64,000 nucleotides of DNA from contig NC_067495.1 of NCBI RefSeq assembly GCF_947179515.1, positions 66,575,411-66,639,410 on the forward strand, written 5' to 3'. Of this stretch, positions 1 to 9,625 are shown piece by piece. Under the pieces are notes generated by a model. That model was not told the DNA's origin, ran no database searches, and worked only from the letters and a program-made list of their open reading frames with translations. The DNA comes from Apodemus sylvaticus (Eukaryota; Chordata; Mammalia; Rodentia; Muridae). The translations under genes were made by a program, and so were the position numbers. The number at the start of each line of letters is the position of its first letter. The first letter of the stretch is position 1.

Positions 1-145
1 AAATGACCAGCAGTTTCAGTTTGCCCATAACTCTCCCAGTTTTGCACAGAAAACCCTGGTGTTCCATGAATCTTCAGTCCTGGGGAAATAGCTACATTTG
101 GTCTTTATAGCTCTGGGCAGGTTGGGGAGATAATAAAAGACATTC

Positions 146-168
146 TTTTTTTTTTTTTTTTTTTTTTT
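146..168. repeat. poly(T) tract
   Basis: A pure run of 23 T lies here, with no recognisable SINE body attached. The surrounding 1-1170 holds no gene I can support. A short stretch near 310-390 has the wording of a degraded MIR or L2 fragment but is too short to call. Confidence 0.9.
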
Positions 169-1174
169 GGTTTTGCTGCTCGAAGGTGGGTTTTTGTTTG
201 TTTTTAATGTTAGGGGTGAATCTTCAGTAGAGAAAAAACTCGACAAACACATCATACAAATAAACCTTCTTCTTTGCATGATGTTTGAATATTGCATCTG
301 TTGCTGTGTAGTCTTCCATGTGCCAGGCATGATACTAAACTATGCTGTCAAGGTTAGAGCTATAAGTGATCCCATTCCTGTACCTAGGGATTAAGTAGGG
401 AACAGAAATGGAGCTCTGGAGGAAAGTTCAGCACACGCTACATTATGTCATTGTGACAAAACACATTAGACTGTTGGGGGAGGGGAGTGACTGCTAAGGA
501 TTATAGAAGACAATGGCCCTAAGGCTGCTCAGACTCTAGATTCAGTTTGGAGGTGGCTAGCCAAAAAAATTGAATAGTGATGTTTTTAAACAATGCACAC
601 TGAATACTCAATTGTCATGGAAACCACCAGGAAATCTGGTCTTAGTTTCAAAGGAAGCAAAATCCTCCAAGACAAGGAATAGGTAGTTTGGAGGATGACT
701 AGTAGGGAACAGTAAAGCTGAAGGAATCTGGGAAAAGAAACTATGATCTAAGACCATGCAGTTTTTCTCTCTTCATTTCCCCTCCTTCTCAGGGTTTCCC
801 CTACCTTCCTGCTTCTCTGGTCTCATCAGGCACTCACCAATGCATAGGGAATTTGACATGCTCTAGTGGAAATGGAATAAGGTTTGAAGCTCAAAGAGGT
901 TTCTGTGACTTCCTAGCTGTGCTGGGGCTCTGCTTATTTTAAAATAAAAGCATACAAACTACATCATTTGGTTGTTTTCAGGAGCAATAAGATGATTAAT
1001 GTGTGTAAGATGCCTGAAGAAATGGAATCTCTTTTTATTTGATCACCTATTTTAGAACACGTCTATTCATGTCTTCAAAGACATCTTAAGGAGAAGTTGA
1101 GAACACAAAAGAAAGTTAAGATTGACATGAATCACTTCTTCAACCTTTTACCCAGCTATCTAATACTCCCCAAT

Positions 1175-1176
<2 letters not shown>

Positions 1177-1207
<31 letters not shown>

Positions 1208-1225
1208 TGTGTGTGTGTGTGGTGT
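1177..1225. repeat. (GT)n microsatellite
   Basis: About 24 GT units with one CT interruption. The open frame across it encodes only Cys-Val repeats and is not a gene. Confidence 0.95.
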
Positions 1226-1589
1226 ATAACTGAAGACACTGGTCCCTCTCATGGTCACATATTCATGTTTCTTTTATGGATTTGCTTTCTCTGTGTGCCA
1301 GGCAGGCAGCATGGTTAGCAGAGGAGAGGAACCTATAAATGTAGGAGAGGTGATTCCGAAATATGTGTGTTAAAGCCTCATTCCTGCCACCTTGCTCCTT
1401 TGCTGTAAATAAGGGCAGTTAGTAGGCAGGTTTTTTCCTAGGACAAGTTCTGGTATTGCAGGGAATAAACCATGGATACCCATTTACAGGGATAGGGTAG
1501 GTCACCACTGGTGTCTCATTACCTGCTCTGGTGCTCTTCTTTGGTTAGCTTCTGAAGTCCAAGATGTTTCAAAGCTGTTCGTGGCTCTG

Positions 1590-2010
1590 CCAGTAAGGTC
1601 CTTTATCAGAATTTCTCGTTCCCCTTACCCCAGCTCCCAGAATCCAATAGTCTTCCCATTTCCTCCCAATTTCTCCAAAATTCTTTTCCTTACGCTTACC
1701 ACTGCTTACCCCTCCATACTTTACCCAATCCTAGCCCCAAGACTTCATGACTTTTTCCATCTCCCTCTACCTAAATTACCGTCCTCTGAACTGTCACTCA
1801 TTCCCAGGACTCCATTCAAACCTTAAGCCTTTCCCAAATCGCTCCCTCCCCTCTCCCTTCTCTTTTTCTCTTCTCCCTTACCTTCACCCCTTCTCCATTT
1901 TCACTTCCTCTTCTTTCCTCCCTCCCTCCTTATCCCTCCCACCCCTTCCCCCCATTACTCCCACCCTTTCACTCTCACATCTTACCTCCCCCCTCCCCTC
2001 CTCCAAACTT
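1590..2010. repeat. Pyrimidine-rich tract downstream of Rtl3
   Basis: About 420 bp of strongly C/T-biased sequence on the plus strand, with many CCT, CTCCC and TTCC words and no fixed repeat period. It lies beyond the predicted Rtl3 poly(A) site, so in the direction of Rtl3 transcription it is a purine-rich downstream flank. Two overlapping open frames (1581-1826 and 1747-2055) are low-complexity Ser/Pro/Leu and come from the base bias. It may be an eroded rodent L1 3' UTR, which is also polypyrimidine-rich on one strand, but I cannot align it to one. Confidence 0.6.
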
Positions 2011-2049
2011 AGTGGTCCCTTGCACCCTTCCTCAACTAACCCAATAAAT

Positions 2050-2120
2050 TATTAACACACACAAGTAAAATTTCCCATTGTTTATTGATTGCTGAAAAAT
2101 ACTTGAAAATTGCTTTTATT
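2050..2120 (-). terminator. Rtl3: Predicted Rtl3 polyadenylation site
   Basis: On the minus strand AATAAA occurs at complement(2081..2086) and again at complement(2115..2120). About 20 nt beyond the first is a GT-rich element, TTGTGTGTGTTAAT, at complement(2050..2063). A hexamer, a short gap and a GU-rich element make a standard mammalian cleavage site. That puts the transcript end near 2065 and leaves a 3' UTR of about 0.4 kb after the protease-frame stop, or about 0.9 kb after the Gag-frame stop. This is a prediction from sequence only. Confidence 0.6.
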
Positions 2121-2471
2121 AAAAAAAAGAAAATATGTGGTAATTTTGATTAGAAAATAAAATTGGTCTAACAGCTACAGTTTTCAGTATTAGTTTCTAA
2201 TATCTATTCGCATGCATATCATTAGTGTGAATTGCAATTAAAAAAAAAAGGCCCTACATAATGCAGGGTTCAAAGAGGGAAGCATGCAAGGTTAGTGGGG
2301 AAAAGCAGCTCAAAGTCGTCAGGTTCAGTCCATCATCCAAGAGGCAGCGTCGTTGTACAGGTAGCCTTTGTTCATAGCCAGAGGTTCAGTGGAAGATTCA
2401 GAGAGCAGCAAATGCTGATGACAGCTGAGGTAACAGAAGACAGATGGCCAAAAGTCACTAGGACCCACCAT

Positions 2472-2984
2472 CTAACCAGCAATTATTTCGTCGCGCCTTC
2501 TTCTATTCCACCTGTGCCTGAAGCAATTGTAATGGCAATAATGTGATGGAAAAGACACAGTTCGGGTGCTCCATTCGATGTTTGGGTCATGTGTCTCAAG
2601 CCAATGGATGCCAAGAATCAAAGGGTAGCGTGGTGCATGAATAATGTCAAACTGGAGCTCTTCAACGTGGTTTCCAATTTTGACTTCAACAGGTGGTGTT
2701 TCTTTGGTTATGGGTCCATTAATCAGCGGACGCCCATCGACCGTTTCAAGCATGAGAGGGAAGATGTTATTGCGGATTGGTATCTTCTCTCGAAGAACCA
2801 CAGAGTGGTCGATGCTGTTTCTGTAGGAGCCTGAATCCACCATTGCTTGTTCAAAGAATTGCCGTCTTCCAAGCCTAATCTCAACAGTTAGCCATAGGGT
2901 ACGGGACATAGATATGGGAAGAGAGGGGGACGCGTATTTGTAGATTGGCCCGCCCGGGATCCCCCTTACCGCCGGGCCTCCATG
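2472..2984 (-). CDS. Rtl3: Rtl3 -1 frame: retropepsin-like protease domain reached by frameshift
   Basis: This is the reading frame entered if ribosomes slip -1 at GGGAAAC (complement 2984..2990). It runs open for 170 codons after the slip. About 50 codons in is A-M-V-D-S-G, the D-S/T-G active-site motif of retropepsins (Asp codon at complement 2835..2837). About 65-70 residues later comes P-L-I-L-G-I-H-W-L, matching the second conserved LILG-type motif of Ty3/Gypsy and PEG10 proteases, then an H-D-P-N-I-E-W stretch usual at the domain end. The product ends with an Arg-rich tail (R-H-R-W-N-R-R-R-R-D). No reverse transcriptase, RNase H or integrase follows. An AUG start inside this frame (complement 3060..3062) is possible, but it sits within the Gag frame, so frameshifting is the better explanation. 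It could be a chance survivor of an old pol frame, but both motifs being intact over 170 codons argues against recent decay. Confidence 0.75.
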   Translation of the reverse strand, partial: HGGPAVRGIPGGPIYKYASPSLPISMSRTLWLTVEIRLGRRQFFEQAMVDSGSYRNSIDHSVVLREKIPIRNNIFPLMLETVDGRPLINGPITKETPPVEVKIGNHVEELQFDIIHAPRYPLILGIHWLETHDPNIEWSTRTVSFPSHYCHYNCFRHRWNRRRRDEIIAG

Positions 2985-2990
2985 TTTCCC
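2925..2990 (-). promoter_or_regulatory. Rtl3: Predicted -1 ribosomal frameshift signal (GGGAAAC plus H-type pseudoknot)
   Basis: The slippery heptamer GGGAAAC lies at complement(2984..2990) and is phased G-GGA-AAC in the Gag frame (codons Ala-Gly-Asn), the canonical X-XXY-YYZ arrangement. A 6-nt spacer follows, then GCCCGG (2972..2977), a 6-nt loop containing the Gag stop TAA (2966..2968), GGGGGA (2960..2965), two bases, CCGGGC (2952..2957), a 21-nt loop, and TCCCCC (2925..2930). GCCCGG pairs with CCGGGC (stem 1) and GGGGGA pairs with TCCCCC (stem 2), giving a classical H-type pseudoknot. An alternative stem 1 of GGCCCG with CGGGCC is also possible. PEG10, a related sushi-ichi gene, uses the same heptamer. 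The structure is hand-folded and its stability has not been computed. Confidence 0.85.
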
Positions 2991-4798
2991 GCCTGCTGGG
3001 CACGATGAGGCTTGACAGGACAGTCTCTGGCAAAATGACCAGGATGGCCACAGTAGAGGCACAAGTGGCCTTCGCGGCGTCTGGCCCGTTCAGCCTCGCT
3101 GAGGTGGGGACGATTACTTGTGACTTGAACAGGTTGGTTTTCAGTGGGTGGACTTTCCGACCCATTTTCCTCTTCAGAGGATGATGACCTGGAATCTGCC
3201 CCGCCACTTGCCTTCTCTTTGAGGGTGACACACTCAATGATCACATCAGATATGTTGGTGGATGGACTTGTGCACGACAGTTCATTTTGAGTAGAACTGG
3301 CAAGATCTTCTTGAAATTGGATGCAGAGTGTGTTTTCACCCGAATTTAACTCTTGAGCAATGAGGTGGAGGCGGGTTGAGTATCTGGGGGCAAGGCCTTC
3401 CCCTTGGCAAAGTTGAGGGAGGCCCTGGTTAGCAACTCCCAAACTTTCAGGATTGTCAAGAGTATCTTGGAGCGCTCGCAGTAGCCTTTCAAATTGCTCC
3501 AGGAGGGGGGGTTGGCTATCTAATAAGGGATGGAACAACCTTCCTGCCTCACCTGAGAAGAAGCTGCCAACAAAGCTCACTAGAGCTGCTTCAGTGGGAT
3601 ACCCTCTGGTTCTCAGGTAACCGTTCAGCTGAACGAAAAATTCAGAGAGTTTCTGAAAATCCTCACTGAAGGCCAAAGGGTACTCCAGGGGCAAAGTTGC
3701 AGCCTCTAATTCTCGCTGGGCCTGTTCTGTTCCTGTTCTCACAACTATAAGGCCTTCTAGGGACTCTTCAGCTACTGAGAGTTCTAGGAACTCCTTGGCA
3801 TCTGAGGGGTCCGGAGACTCCTGGGGCACCCCAGGCTCCAGAGTCTCCTGGGTGGGTGGATGCTCAAGGGGCTCCAGCTGTGATGAGGTCTCCCGGTATT
3901 CTGAAACCGTCTGAGACTCCTCATCATTTGTAGAGTCGTGGAGCTGTGAATTCTGGAGCTCCTTGAGGGCTGGGGTACCCTGGTTGTCTGTGGGCTCCGC
4001 CTCACAGGCTGCTGGGAGATCATAACCCCTTGGGGATGCCTGGGGCCTCTGGTTTGCTGCGGACTCCAGAGCATTCTGGGTCTCCTGGGGTTTCTTGATT
4101 GCTGGAGGCTTCCAGGCTGTGAGCTCCTGGAGCTCTGGGGGTTTGTGAGCCTTCTTGTCCTTTGAAGGCTCTTGGAGTCCCCAGGCTGCTGTGGAATCCA
4201 GGGGTTCTGGGGGCTCCCAGGACTCCTTGGCCTTTGGAAGCTCCTGGTGTCCCCAGTATTCCTTGAACTTTGGGGATGAATGGGGCTCCTTGATCTCTGG
4301 GGATCCCCTGAACTCTGTGATGGTTGAGGATCCTCCAAACTCACTGGTCTCTGGGAGTCCCATGAGGTCTCTGACAGCTGAAGGTTCCCTGGGCTCCTTG
4401 ATCTCTGAGGGACCCCTGGGCTCGCTAATGGTTGAAGGTTCCCTGGGCTCCTTGATCTCTGGGTGTCCCCTGAGCTCCCTAATGGCTGAGAGGTCCCTGG
4501 GCTCTCTGATCTTTGTGGGCTTCCTGGGCTCTGTGGTTGCTGGAGGTTCCCAGGGGTTTTGTGAGGCCCTGGCTGCTGGAAGTTCTGGGGACTCTGGGGA
4601 CTCTGGGGACTCTGGGGGCTCTTGGGCCTCTGAGGGCTTTTGGAGTGGTTCATGCTCTTTGGCTGCTCCGGATTTCTGGAGCTCTGGTATCTGGGCCTGG
4701 AGGGCTGCATTTTCTTCCGTGAGCCTTTTCACTTGAGCCTGCAGAATTTCATTCTCCAATTTCAGAGCAACATAGGAAGCTGCTAAGTCCTCTACCAT
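2966..4798 (-). CDS. Rtl3: Rtl3 (Zcchc5, Mart3/Sirh9), retrotransposon Gag-like protein 3
   Basis: A 610-residue domesticated Gag of sushi-ichi (Ty3/Gypsy) origin, recognised by its likeness to human RTL3/ZCCHC5 at both ends. Order of parts: an N-terminal heptad-like coiled coil (about 8-43, rich in Leu, Glu and Gln); a long low-complexity Glu/Pro/Ser region with 18-residue repeats of the E-I-K-E-P-R-E-P type (about 85-175); more Pro/Glu-rich sequence to about 370; a Gag capsid-like domain (about 375-535, with Y-P-T-E-A-A-L-V-S-F-V-G); an acidic Ser/Glu linker; and a zinc knuckle C-X2-C-X4-H-X4-C at 580-593. The start is the first ATG after the predicted acceptor, has A at -3 and G at +4, and begins M-V-E-D-L like the human protein. 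As I recall it, the human protein is shorter (about 475 residues), mostly because of the repeat region. The capsid-like and zinc-knuckle parts suggest a nucleic-acid-binding, self-assembling ancestor. The present cellular role is not shown by the sequence. The -1 frame overlaps its last codons. Confidence 0.93.
   Translation of the reverse strand: MVEDLAASYVALKLENEILQAQVKRLTEENAALQAQIPELQKSGAAKEHEPLQKPSEAQEPPESPESPESPELPAARASQNPWEPPATTEPRKPTKIREPRDLSAIRELRGHPEIKEPREPSTISEPRGPSEIKEPREPSAVRDLMGLPETSEFGGSSTITEFRGSPEIKEPHSSPKFKEYWGHQELPKAKESWEPPEPLDSTAAWGLQEPSKDKKAHKPPELQELTAWKPPAIKKPQETQNALESAANQRPQASPRGYDLPAACEAEPTDNQGTPALKELQNSQLHDSTNDEESQTVSEYRETSSQLEPLEHPPTQETLEPGVPQESPDPSDAKEFLELSVAEESLEGLIVVRTGTEQAQRELEAATLPLEYPLAFSEDFQKLSEFFVQLNGYLRTRGYPTEAALVSFVGSFFSGEAGRLFHPLLDSQPPLLEQFERLLRALQDTLDNPESLGVANQGLPQLCQGEGLAPRYSTRLHLIAQELNSGENTLCIQFQEDLASSTQNELSCTSPSTNISDVIIECVTLKEKASGGADSRSSSSEEENGSESPPTENQPVQVTSNRPHLSEAERARRREGHLCLYCGHPGHFARDCPVKPHRAQQAGNMEARR
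4260..4545 (-). repeat. 54-bp coding minisatellite inside Rtl3
   Basis: Roughly five tandem 54-bp units, each encoding 18 residues of the form P-E-I-K-E-P-R-E-P-S-x-I-S-E-x-R-G-x. Neighbouring units near 4375-4485 are the most alike and the outer ones more worn. The unit length is a multiple of three, so copy-number change keeps the frame open. It is a likely source of length difference between Rtl3 orthologues. Confidence 0.75.
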
Positions 4799-5006
4799 CT
4801 TTTGAGGAAACGGGCCTGGTTTGGCAATTTGCTACCAAGAGAGATTGAGTAGCTGCTTGTGAGGTCTTTGCTGAAAGCAGCTCACAGGCAGACAGACGTC
4901 AGGCTCCGTGACTTTTCCAAGGGGTGGGGATTTGGACCCAGCCAAGGCTGATTACCAAGAGGTCACTGGGAGCCTCAGAGCTCAGCACCGGGAGGTGTGA
5001 GACACA
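4799..5006 (-). other. Rtl3: Rtl3 5' UTR part of the coding exon
   Basis: This is the stretch between the predicted splice acceptor and the start codon, about 208 nt and unspliced. It is defined only by the acceptor call upstream and by the ATG at 4798. Confidence 0.5.
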
Positions 5007-5035
5007 CTGTGAAGAGAGAGGGAGCTCAGGATCAG
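5007..5035 (-). other. Predicted 3' splice site of the Rtl3 coding exon
   Basis: The minus strand reads CTGAT, a pyrimidine tract (CTCCCTCTCTCTTCACAG), then TGTGTC. The AG is at complement(5007..5008), with a candidate branch sequence about 25 nt upstream. This is a strong acceptor placed about 200 nt before the ATG, as expected for an intronless coding exon preceded by one or more non-coding exons. The upstream exon was not identified with confidence. Confidence 0.55.
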
Positions 5036-7262
5036 AAACTGTGGAAAGCACTCATTCTGTATAAATCAACAAAATCTGTACAACTCTGCTGGGTTTCTTT
5101 TACCACAAGCTCAAATGTCCATGAACTGGGGTATATATACTTGCCCTGACCTCATGACATTTTACTAGCACAAGACCCAGACTGTACGTGTCAGTTTGCA
5201 TTCTTTTGAAACTTCACATTATATCAGAAACAATTGCCCCATATGCCTTTGTTTTAAATCGTTTTTAATTTCTAGTGTCTGCCTAATATTTCAATGTAAC
5301 ATTTTGGAGTTTAGCAGCTGTTTTCAGAGACCAAATCAGATGTTTATAGCGCTATGGGGATTTTAGGTTTTGTGGTGGGGCTAACTCAAGAGATATTTTG
5401 AGTGACTAGCATAGGAATTGGGGGTGGGGATGCTCTTTCTCACACCTCAGAAATCATACCACACAAGTAACCACACACAATCAGACACGGGAGAAAGCAT
5501 GCAAAAGTTGAATAAATAAATAAATAAATGAGCATACATATATACATATTCATCAGACACATGCGTATTATTTATAAAATGCCTCAAAATAGTTAACAAA
5601 ATACTCTTTATAGATGTACATTACCATTTAGAGATGTAGGGCTGGAGCTCTGCTGTCTGCGTAGCCATCGCTGAGGAGAGAAGTGTGTGAATGGCTGTGG
5701 AGGCTTGCCTTTTCTGCACACACTGAACTCAAACAAACACACCCACTCCCAGAACACGTTCCAACTCTCCTCTGTAACGTAGCTATTTTGAGTATGGAAG
5801 AGTGTTTTTTTTTTCTTTTGACAGTACCTCACAGTTCCGAGCTAGAAGGAAAGTAGGACGCTGCACCGATGGGAGGCAGCTTCGTGCACTCAGTCCTTGG
5901 TTACTTTAATAAATATTTGGTCAGGAAATTGGGAGTAATACCACTGCCCTTGTGAAAAGTTGCAAACATTTCTGAATGACCGCAGTGGTTTGGGACTTGA
6001 TTTTTTTATGTCTGTCTCACGTAACTTACCCGTACTCTATCCACACTGGGACGTTTGTTTAATTCTTACTTAGAGAGCGAACTACAGCCCCCTCAGTCCT
6101 TCCTCCTGCCTACCTACTCAGTCCTGACTGTCCCACCTTGAAATAATTTTTTAGAATCTTTACCATGGACAGATCTAGGAAACTTATGATAGAGTAAGGA
6201 TGCCAGAGAGGCAAACTTTTGATGGACTACCTTGTAAAAAGTACTTGACTGATTATGAATATACCTGCCCAGGGTTCTTCTGCCTACTTGAGCTGCTCAG
6301 GTAGCTCGTGACAGCACACAGGTATCCCACTTTTACTGGTCTCTTTGTTTTCTCGTGCCAAATCATAGTTTTATGCTGGGCATGGATCATGTGGCCATTT
6401 TAAGCAAGGATCAGGAACAGCTATTTTAATTGCAGCATTGAGTTATATAAGGAGACTTCAAATCACACAATAATTCAGCCATGGTCCCAAGTCTCCTATA
6501 AACATCGTCAGTTCCACTTATTTAGCATAGTGGAATAAATCCTGGAGCTGGAATAGGCCTAAACTTCAGAAAGTGGAAAGAAAGGCTAGCTGAATCTGAA
6601 TGCAGAGGCTTTAAGAAGGAAAATAAAATCACGTGCAGATTTAGTTTGTTCTATGCCTAACTTGCAGTTATTTTAAAAGTAAACCATACATAAAAATATC
6701 ACCATTATTAGACAATTAATTCTATTTGTGCAGATATTTTCAGAAAACTGAAGCATTCTTTCCCATTGAGAAGAAAAGTGTCACAGCTGATAATGCCTTT
6801 ACCAATTAAAAAAGCAGAGAGATAGTTCTAGATATGACATTTGTTTTATTTTCTTATCATTAATGAGAGGACATTTTGAGACATAGTATAATCTATTTAA
6901 GTTGTCTGATGGTCATATTTATACAAACTAACTAATTTTGCTGCTGTGATGTTTATATGGTTCTGATGGTTATTGTGAATTATAAAGCAATCTGTACCCA
7001 AACTAAGGTTCTTCAAAGTGCTACACTTTCTAGAATTTTGGTTTTTTTTATATTCAATACTCTTTTGCTATTAAATAATCCTCCACACCATTTCCTTTAT
7101 GCCTATCTATGCTAAACTTGCACAGATTTGGTAATTTTCTTAGTCCTTCTAAAATTTAGAGTTCAAACCTCAGTTTATGCAACTGTGAAATGGAGCCAAT
7201 AACAATATTTAACTTTGTAGGAGTGGTGTGAATGATCAGTCAAATATCCAAATAATATAATC
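5036..7262. other. Rtl3 upstream intron or flank, no gene seen
   Basis: AT-rich sequence without a supportable reading frame. It holds an (AATA)n run at 5511-5529 and no CpG-dense segment. A minus-strand GTAAGT at complement(6024..6029) could be a donor for a non-coding Rtl3 exon, but nothing else supports it. Confidence 0.5.
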
Positions 7263-7360
7263 CAAACACTCAGGAAACAGACACAGGAGTACCAGGAGTT
7301 CAAGGCCACTTTCAGTTGCATAGTGAGTTCCAGGCCAATTTGGGCTATGTGAGAGTCTAT
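7263..7360 (+). mobile_element. B1-like SINE fragment
   Basis: Plus-strand sequence carries the B1 words AGGAGTTCAAGGCCA, ATAGTGAGTTCCAGGCCA and TGGGCTATGTGAGA, lacks the start of the element, and runs straight into a (CA)n tract that probably grew from its tail. Confidence 0.7.
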
Positions 7361-7384
7361 AATACACGCACATACACACACACT

Positions 7385-7419
<35 letters not shown>
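7361..7419. repeat. (CA)n microsatellite
   Basis: CA repeats with two interruptions, sitting at the 3' end of the B1 fragment. Confidence 0.95.
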
Positions 7420-7420
<1 letters not shown>

Positions 7421-9504
7421 AAACAATGAATAAATGAATGAAATAATGTGTGTAAAATGCTTATCATAGTATGAAAGATAATCACATTTAATAAAAGTTA
7501 AGAGCAATAATAAGCCCTTTAATAGAAGTAACAATTCTAATTTATTGTTTCTAATCATCTTAGAATTATGGAACTGGATAGTTACATGTCCCAGAATTGT
7601 TTGAGCAAGGGCATTTCATATGAAGAAATCTACAGCTCATAGATTTAACAGCATTAATTTTTCACCACTCCGGAGCTTTTATCTTTCCTTCCTGGTTGGG
7701 TCATGGATCATTTACTTTGCCAAATAATTCTCTTGAATTAGGACTGGAGGCACCTAAGCGGGAAGATGAGGTGATTAGCATGGGGATTGTCGAGCAGCCA
7801 AGATAGATGTTTAAAAAGTCCGGGGACTAAAGCACCAAACAGTGCCTTGCCTAGAGGCATATTTATTCAGTGGGTAAACACAGGGACCTTTCTTCCCTGA
7901 CTCCCCTTCACTAAAGAGCAAAGACCAAATTTCAACGTCCTTAAGTACAAGTTCCAAACTGCCTAAACATAGAGAATTATTCTCTTTTGAGTGGTTAAAA
8001 AAATCTACACTGACTTTTGTCCAAATGCCTAAAGTGGTTTTAATATCCTGAATTAGTCAAGTAAGAATAGGAAAGTAAGAATGGGGATGTAATCACATGC
8101 AAACGTTCGTCATGTTCTCCTACAGTTTAATCCTTCTTACACTCACAACATCATGGCATTTATGGAGTCTTTCGGATGGTTATGAAAACATTTTAAGTAA
8201 GTGAAGTTCTGTTAACTAGGCAAATGAATATTTCAGGAAAAAAAAAGACAAATCTGTTCATTTCACAGACGCACAAAGCCTGCACAGTAATAAAAACTGT
8301 TCCTGCTCAGTTATGTTAATAAGTTGCACATGTTGATTGTTAGCTTGGGAAGAAAGAGCAGGGAAAGGTTGAATGAGATGAAGCTCTACTTTGTAGGTTC
8401 CATTGTGAGGCGTGATTTTATTGTGTTGGTAAATGCACAATCTGAAACATTGTAGACCCTGCCAAGCTTTTTCTCCTTCAGGCTGCCTGGTCTGCAGCTT
8501 CAAGCAACTTAAGCTCCTGCTAGTCTCTCTATTAACCTTGTAGAGAACCAACAGGGCAGGTTACCCCACAGGTCTCTGGCACAAGGCCCAGCCCCTCTTG
8601 GGGGCAGTCCCACCCTGATGACTGTTGTGTTCAAGTTATTATTCCTATGGTTACATTAGAGCTTGCAACGCTTTCTTAACTTTAACCCTTTATGTGCTTA
8701 GAACAAATTAAGACCTTCCTTTTGATTCTCAGCAACACACTGATTACAGTGTGTTAACACCAAGATAGTGATAATTGCTTATTTCTTTGGCTGTTGAAAA
8801 GACAAGGAAGAATTCCTCCTTATTATGACAGGGATTCTAAGCACTTGCTCATAGGTTGGAGGCAGGTTCCATCTTAGGAGCACCCTAGGGAAGTCAAAAT
8901 TTGTTGTATTTAAGTCTTGCTTAGTGACATTTACCATCTTGCCACGCACATAAGAAACCTTTTATTCTGATCAGATGTCACCTGATCGAAAGATCAGGAA
9001 GAAGGGACGACTTAATGCAAAAGTGCTTAAAGTGAAATTTCTTGAGGATATTATCATTTTTGTAGTTTATTTTGAAAGAATGCCAACCCTTGAAACTTTT
9101 TCTTGTTAGGAAAGCTATTGTAGGGTAAAGAGACCCATTTTAAAAGGCACCCACTATAGGGACACAGCAGGCTGTATGTGTAAAAATAATCAAAGGAAGA
9201 GACCATGAATCTGAAAGAGGAGAAACATGGGAAAAGGTAGATAATTGTAATCATATTTTAGTTAAAATTTAAAAATTAAGAAAAAGATGGATATAGTATA
9301 TTATTAGCATTAGTTAACATACTTTATGATTTCAGTTGGATGACTTTGCTAAATTCTGACCTGGGTGCAGCATTACAGGAAAGTTTTCTATAAGCCCACA
9401 CTTGTAGAGGCCTATATGACCTTCTCTAGTTGCTGCCATCTTCTTTCTGCTGTTTTGTGACATTCCTTTATCCAGAAAGTAAACCAAGTCTATGCAAGAC
9501 CAAA
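7420..9504. other. Intergenic, no gene seen
   Basis: No reading frame with protein-like composition and no SINE I can name. Short open frames at 8258-8551 and 9054-9254 have no recognisable domain. Confidence 0.5.
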
Positions 9505-9625
9505 GGGAGAAAGGAGTCGAACAAGAGGGAGGAAAGGGAAGTAAGAGGTGGTGGGGATAGGAATGGACAAGGAGAGGTGGTTGGGAAAGAGAGGAAGAGA
9601 AGAAAAGAAGAGAAGGAATGGTTAG
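9505..9625. repeat. Purine-rich (GA-rich) low-complexity tract
   Basis: About 120 bp almost wholly of A and G on the plus strand, in GGAAG, GAGAGG and AAGAGA words. Open frames across it on both strands are composition artefacts. Confidence 0.8.

Noticed and set aside
3784..4710. 308-codon minus-strand frame rich in Pro, Ser and Arg
   Set aside because: It is the shifted-frame shadow of the Rtl3 E/P-rich repeats. It has no domain, and the overlapping Rtl3 frame explains why it is open.
4155..4736. 193-codon plus-strand frame over Rtl3
   Set aside because: Antisense shadow of the same 54-bp repeats.
6024..6029. GTAAGT on the minus strand as donor of an Rtl3 5' exon
   Set aside because: Single motif with no promoter-like sequence or exon definition. 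Left as a possibility only.
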